Of a DNA stretch of 64,000 nt, positions 59,200 to 64,000 are shown piece after piece. Position 1 is the first letter of the stretch. Every line of letters starts with the position of its first letter. The stretch is from contig VZRN01004254.1 of assembly GCA_013397935.1 (NCBI GenBank), forward strand, positions 1,544,042 to 1,608,041. The letters run 5' to 3'. This stretch comes from Dasyornis broadbenti. Lineage: Eukaryota; Chordata; Aves; Passeriformes; Dasyornithidae. The notes beneath the pieces were generated by a model. That model was not told the origin of the DNA. It did not search any database and worked only from the letters and a program-made list of their open reading frames with translations. The position numbers and the translations under genes are program-made.

Positions 59200-59312
59200 T
59201 CAGTTAGGAACTTCTGACTTTTAATTCTGGTTCTGAGCAAGACACTCTGCAACTTTGTAAAAGTTTCTATTTCTTATTTTGTGAAATGGAACCATAGTAA
59301 TAATAAGAGATG
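59200..59312 (+). mobile_element. MIR-like CORE-SINE relic
   Basis: TTCTGGTTCTGAGCAAGACACTC followed by a stretch ending TTGTGAAATGGAACCATAGTAATAATAAG matches the MIR pattern (GACCTTGGGCAAGTCAC ... CATCTGTAAAATGGGAATAATAATA) in order and spacing. The tRNA-related head is not recognisable. MIR relics in birds date from early amniotes. Confidence 0.6.
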
Positions 59313-60520
59313 AACAATAAGCAGAAAAAATCAAGTTATCACTAGATCAGCCATTTAGAATTTGTGCATTCTTTATGAATACAAGTGAGAGGAAAATTCG
59401 GACAATCTTGGATTTCATAGAAATTTATTCAGGTTTAGAAACTTGAGGTTACTTGAGTTATTCTCTGCTTTATATGCTAGTTTTACAAAAAGCCCTTGTA
59501 AAAATAAGCTTTGATTAGTTTGCTGGAATGTTAATGTAAAAAAACCAACATTTACTCATTGCAATTAAAGTTTTATCTTTCCTATCTGAATGTGTTTTAT
59601 TTTTGTCCTTTTGTTTCTAGAATTTTATCCAATAAAGGGGAAATGATAATAATCTGAACTCAATACATAGCCATGAATAGTAAATAAATGAGTTCTCTCT
59701 CATTGATTATGAATGCTTTGCATCTTGTCACTGTAAAGGGTGTTCATAGCATCCCACCTGGTAGAAAGAACTGCCTTGAGTGGAGGCATAAGATTTTCCC
59801 ACAGTACACATCCAAGATGGAATGGTCTCCACATCAAGACTTTTTTAACATTTCAAAGTTCATAAACTGATGACAAACTTATGCTCTGAATTATTTATGC
59901 TGTGAGCAGACTTTGAATTTTACAATACAGTCCTGTGATGTTTAATTTCAATAAGGGAGATGTAGTCTATCTGAGACACAAGCCCATAAAGAGTCTGGAA
60001 GGGCAAAGGATCACAACTAGAACTTCTAAGAGAAAAGATTAATTTGCTCTTCAAATAACCATTTGCCAGTTTTTACAATGAACAGAAATTTTTTTTATTA
60101 ATTTTTCAACCCCTTTTTTTAAAAACAGTTTTTCAAAGGATAATCTAGTGGTAATTGACTTGTATTTCTTACTAAAAGAATGTGATATGTATAAATGCAA
60201 GACAACATAGTGTGAATAAAAGGCTTCAGGAAGACTGAAATGATGCAATGGCTATCTGCATAGGAATAGATTTTGATCTTCTCCATTCCATAATCCTGGG
60301 ATAATGCAGGACCTTGGACAAAGGTGCACAGTGGTTACTCATCTTTTCAGAGAATTCTGTATTTCTAAGTCTCCAGAGTTCTCAAGTGGATTAAAGGATG
60401 GAAATTAATATTTACAGTCACTAGGAAGCACCTTAATGATCATGTTCAGAATCAATAGCAGAAAATATAATGATTGAGTTATGTCTTATGGGACTTAAAA
60501 TATTTAATTTTTGAAAATCA
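59313..60520. other. Unique AT-rich sequence, no feature seen
   Basis: Ordinary AT-rich sequence up to the target-site duplication of the solo LTR. Confidence 0.4.
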
Positions 60521-60525
60521 GTAGC
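60521..60525. repeat. Target-site duplication, left copy
   Basis: GTAGC, identical to 61596-61600 on the other side of the LTR. Confidence 0.8.
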
Positions 60526-61595
60526 TGTGTTGGTTCTGTTTGGCCCATTTTTTTTTTTTGCTAGTGGGGAGGGCCACAAAATGGCTCCTGTGTGAAGCCT
60601 CTTGAAGCTTCACCACATCCAGCAAAGCCAATCCCTGATGGCTCTGAAAATGGATGATGGACATGGTACTGGCCAAGGCTGGGCCAATTAGAGATGTTGG
60701 TTATGCCTCTGTGAAAACATATTTAAGAAGAGACCAAGGGTGGGGGGGGCATGCACTTCTCTTTTGGTCGGAGGAGGAGGAGGAGGTGGTGAGACTATGT
60801 GAGGGGAAACAACAAGAATGCAGACACCAAGGTCAGTGGAGAAGGTGGGGGAGGGGAAGCTCCAGACACCAGAGCCAAAAATCTGCGGGCTATAGTGAGG
60901 ACCATGGTGAAGCAGGATCTTCCCCTGCAGCCCATGGAGTCCACAGGGGATGTTAAGATCCACTTGCAGCCCCACACCGGAGCGGGTGGATGCCTGGAGG
61001 AAGCCATAGCCCAGCAGGAGTTTCAGTGGAGAAACAGGATTTTACAGACTGAATTAAGTGCCCTATGCTGATGCTGAGAGAGACTGTGGTTCAGCAAGGA
61101 GGAAAAAGCCTTGCTCCCGAAATGGAACAGCCGACCTCAGAGGTCTGTAATCTGTGGACGAGAGACCCCGTGGCGCAGCAGTTTTGGGAGAACTGTCTGC
61201 CCGTGGAAGGAACTCACGTTGTGGCAGATTCCGTTGGACTGTTACTTGTAAGATTTGGGACCCGCAGCTATGCAGAAGAAAAGACTCCTCTCCATGAGCA
61301 GCAGAAGATGACCTTGGTGATGAACTGACCTACCCTGCCCCCCATGCCTTGTTCCCTTGTGCAGCTGCTGGGAGGAAGGGAGAGGGGTGAGTGGAGAAAT
61401 GGTGTCTTTGAAGATTTTATTTCATCTCATTTACTCCTCTGATTCTGCTAGTGAATAAATAACTTTGTAACTTTTACGTTTCAGCCTGTCTGCCCTTAGT
61501 GCCTCTTTTCTCCCAGTTTTCCTTATCTCAACTCATTAGCCCTGGGTGTATGAATTTGTGAGTGCCTGGCTTTTGGCCAGGGTCAAACCACAACA
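60526..61595 (+). mobile_element. Solo LTR of an endogenous retrovirus, 1,070 bp
   Basis: It starts TGTGTTGGTTCTG and ends GGGTCAAACCACAACA, giving imperfect inverted termini with TG...CA ends. Both sides carry the 5-bp direct repeat GTAGC. Internal order fits U3-R-U5: a TATA-like ATATTTAAG near 60719-60728, a GC-rich middle (about 60760-61400), an AATAAA at 61454-61459 and a 136-bp tail to the end. There is no second LTR and no gag-pol-env sequence, so it is a solo LTR from recombination. The perfect duplication and GC content suggest it is among the youngest insertions here. A 5-bp duplication is usual for ERVL-type and some class I elements; I cannot name the subfamily. Confidence 0.85.
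61454..61459 (+). terminator. LTR polyadenylation signal
   Basis: AATAAA (followed by TAACTTTG) in the 3' third of the solo LTR, at the position expected near the R-U5 junction. Confidence 0.55.
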
Positions 61596-61600
61596 GTAGC
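61596..61600. repeat. Target-site duplication, right copy
   Basis: GTAGC directly after the terminal CA of the LTR. Confidence 0.8.
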
Positions 61601-61834
61601 ATTGGTAAGTAGTCAAGTTAGAAATTTGTTAATCATCCAGTAGTAATTTTAGACTAGTTTAGGTCAGTCCATATACTGACCAGGTTTCAGTGAGCATTGT
61701 CTTCCATTGAGCAATATTCTTCCATCCTTACTGTTCTAGTTTCCTTTGCTTAATGTAAAATGTTTTCTCTTCTGAGTAGGTTGTTCCCTTGTCCTTGTTT
61801 TGATCTCTAAATACTTTCTAGTTTGGAAGGCCTG

Positions 61835-61911
61835 GGGGTTTTTTGTTTGTTTTTGTTTGGTTGGTTTTTTGTTGTTGTTTTGGTTTGGGTTTTTTTGTTG
61901 CTTTTGTTTTT
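61835..61911. repeat. T/G-rich simple repeat (GTTT/GTTG)n
   Basis: About 77 bp of GTTTGTTTTTG, GGTTGG and GTTGTTG units. It recalls the composition of the 5-7.7 kb tract on a small scale. Confidence 0.85.
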
Positions 61912-62359
61912 AACAGAAATGGGTAAGAAATTGTTTGCAATTAGTTAAAGCATGATTACCTAAAAACATAACATTTATAAAATTTAAGTGAAGGAAAAGC
62001 AAGGATTCCAGAGCACCTGACAAGTGTAAGGATATACTGTATAAAGATGTCTGGCCAGAATGACTGTGCTGTGTGACAAAGACTGTTAATTTATAAAGCA
62101 CCGCATCTTTCATTTACCGAAAAACTAGCTCCATATAAAGTACTGCATTTATAAAATTATTCCTCCTCCTAAAAAAGTCCTGGAACTTAAAATTCCATGT
62201 GCTATACTCATACTTTTAACAGTTCAAGAGAATAGCTGGATACTAGCCTTGACATTTATAAGGACTCTGATCTCCTTAATTTTGGTGGTGTATCACAGTA
62301 ACATGAAGGAACAGATTTATTCATTCTTTCTTCTGAGATTAAATGTAATTGGTTTAAAG

Positions 62360-62720
62360 AGATAATCATTCTTTTGTTTGAGTTTTATGCATTTCTTATG
62401 AAGAGCTAACACATTTTTCTGCAGTCTGACAAAGTGTACAGTCTTTTATCCTCATTTCCCAGTGGATAAATACTTTGTTAATTAATAAAGTATTATACTA
62501 GCACTTAGTGTCTGCATTTAACAGTGGAAGGATTTTATTCAGATTATGTTAATAGATTGTCTGCTTTATTTTTGCATTAATTACAACCTTTTCCTGTGAT
62601 ATTGTAGTAAAAGAATTGTCCCTTTAAATACAGGGGGCTTTTTTGGATTATTTTTGTTTGATTGTTCTGAAATAATGCCTGTTACATATTGTTATTTATG
62701 CTATTAAACGGGATGATTAA
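62360..62720. promoter_or_regulatory. Candidate conserved noncoding element
   Basis: Non-repetitive AT-rich block with TTAATTAATAAAG, TTTGCATTAATTAC and GATGATTAATCATA (the last a short palindrome at about 62712-62725). Proposed from texture only. Confidence 0.2.
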
Positions 62721-63837
62721 TCATATACTTAAAATTATATCACTTACAAATTCAACTTTTCATCAGATTCTTAGTTGTTTACACGTATGTCCTGATATGC
62801 ATATGGATCTGTATATAAGTATTTAAAAATCAGCATATACAAATAGCAAACAAATTTGTGAGTGTCTTAGGTTTTCCTGGTGCATTTTTTTCTGATTATA
62901 TGCCTTTTTTTAATATCAGCTAAATCAAGTCCTAGAGTGGTACAGTTGCTGAAGAAAATGTATGAGATTTCTCATAAAGCAAGACTGAGGAACAAGAAAA
63001 AATAATAACCAGAATAAAAATAAAATATCACCATATACACTTACCTTGGTTACAATATTGTAATTCCCTGCATATTGATGAATTGAATTGGTCCAGAGAA
63101 ATGTGTAAGTGCAGTGGTAGATCTTTGCATCTACTCTGTAAGACAACAGAAGATTTTCACAGAATTTTAGTGTGGGACATTCTTACTTATCCTTTACCTA
63201 TGCCTATATCTATTGAACGAGAAGAGGAAACAGTTTCATTTTCAAAGTCTTTTGGCCAAATTTCCATGAAAGAGGAAATTACTTTTTACAATGGGAAAGC
63301 ACATTGCATTATTTGGTTTTGTATTTCACATCTAATGATAGAGCCTCCTTGTTGGACACTTAAAATTAGTGGAACTTCATCGCTTTCTGGGGGAGTCCGG
63401 TCATATTAGCATGTAAATAGAAAACATGTGACATCTTTAGAATACTCAGAACAAATCTAGATGTGACCTGGGGAATTAATACTACACGAAACATGTTTTA
63501 AAATATACTGCAATTAATTAATTTTTTTCTTCATTTCCCAGTAATTCTGTTGAACTTCTGATACATTGGTAATGAAGGAAGTGCCAAGTTTTCTATTTAA
63601 CCTCTTACTTATTCAGCTTATTGGTCTTATTTTCAGGTAAAAGGCTGTCTTAAAGGCATAGATAATTTTTAAAAATCTATCTGCAAGCATAACAAAGATA
63701 ATAATTACATGTGCTTCATTAAAAATGTCTGAGGCACTAGAGATATGTTAGTAGAGTTTCCAGGTTAGATCTTAGCCCAGGTGCCCATGACTCAGAAGGT
63801 AAATAACTATCAGTGATTTATGGTTCTGCTATCTATG

Positions 63838-63906
63838 GCTTTTTTTTTTTTTTTAATAATTACAAATTTTTCCTGCAATTCTAAATAAATAAATAAATGA
63901 ATAAAG
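63838..63906. repeat. Poly-T run and (AAAT)n microsatellite
   Basis: A poly-T run at 63840-63854 and, after 28 bp, AAATAAATAAATAAATGAATAAA at 63883-63905. Confidence 0.9.
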
Positions 63907-64000
63907 GTCTAATTTTCAAGTGTTAAAACTGATGGTCTATATATTACTATCTGCTACCAGGACATGATTTCCAGCCCTCCTCCTGTACCCATGCTGTGAT

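Larger units (their letters stand above)
61601..64000. other. Unique AT-rich sequence to window end
   Basis: No gene recognised. It contains the simple repeats listed below and a candidate conserved block at 62.4 kb. The plus-strand frame 63083-63409 (108 codons) has no known motif. Confidence 0.4.

Noticed and set aside
60654..61328. Plus-strand frames of 87-100 codons in the 60.5-61.6 kb LTR
   Set aside because: They are inside a defined LTR, overlap minus-strand frames of similar length and show no retroviral or host motif.
1..64000. tRNA, rRNA, snRNA or miRNA genes
   Set aside because: I looked for A/B-box pairs, cloverleaf arms and obvious long hairpins. Only transposon-type palindromes and a retroviral primer-binding-site-like sequence were found.
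1..64000. CRISPR arrays, operons or prokaryotic mobile elements
   Set aside because: There are no regularly spaced repeats, no ribosome-binding-site-led gene series and the repeats are vertebrate.

Overview
The window looks like bird (Aves) nuclear DNA from a gene-poor, AT-rich region. The main evidence is at least eleven degenerate CR1 LINE copies in both orientations. Several carry the avian CR1 3' end, a run resembling ACCATTCTATGATTCTATGA. There are also several avian-type endogenous retrovirus LTRs and older amniote repeats (a MIR-like CORE-SINE, palindromic MITE-like elements, a Penelope-like reverse transcriptase remnant). Long unique AT-rich stretches and a small N gap fit a macrochromosomal gene desert or a very large intron of a draft assembly. 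I could not assign species, chromosome or a host gene. No bacterial features (operons, CRISPR, IS elements) are present.

Layout. 1-652 is the 3' portion of a GC-rich retroviral LTR cut by the window edge. 3400-4981 is a large CR1 ORF2 remnant reaching its own 3' end. It abuts a 2.7-kb T/G-rich, C-poor degenerate tandem tract (4982-7740), the most peculiar object in the window. 8.2-12.9 kb has two CR1 tails and three weak exon-like segments. 14.7-16.8 kb is a repeat cluster: an LTR followed by a degenerate primer-binding site, a Penelope-like RT fragment and an inverted CR1. 23.5-25.9 kb holds a 3'-truncated LTR and two CR1 fragments. From 26 to 39 kb the sequence is almost entirely unique, with two palindromic elements. 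An N gap inside poly-A lies at 39,232. 39.8-41.3 kb holds a palindromic element and two oppositely oriented CR1s. 43.4-45.3 kb is a second large CR1 remnant meeting an inverted CR1 fragment. 45.3-60.5 kb is mostly unique, with a MIR-like relic and a few stretches that could be conserved noncoding sequence. 60,526-61,595 is an intact-looking 1,070-bp solo LTR with a perfect 5-bp target-site duplication.

No intact protein-coding gene is supported. Where the reverse transcriptase catalytic box is present it is mutated: FTGG and SADN in the two CR1s, FIDG in the Penelope-like copy. The long hydrophobic reading frames at 5-7.6 kb come from the T/G-rich composition. Genes here do not act together; the window is mainly a record of transposon insertion, inversion and decay, with any host function probably in regulatory or unannotated exon sequence.
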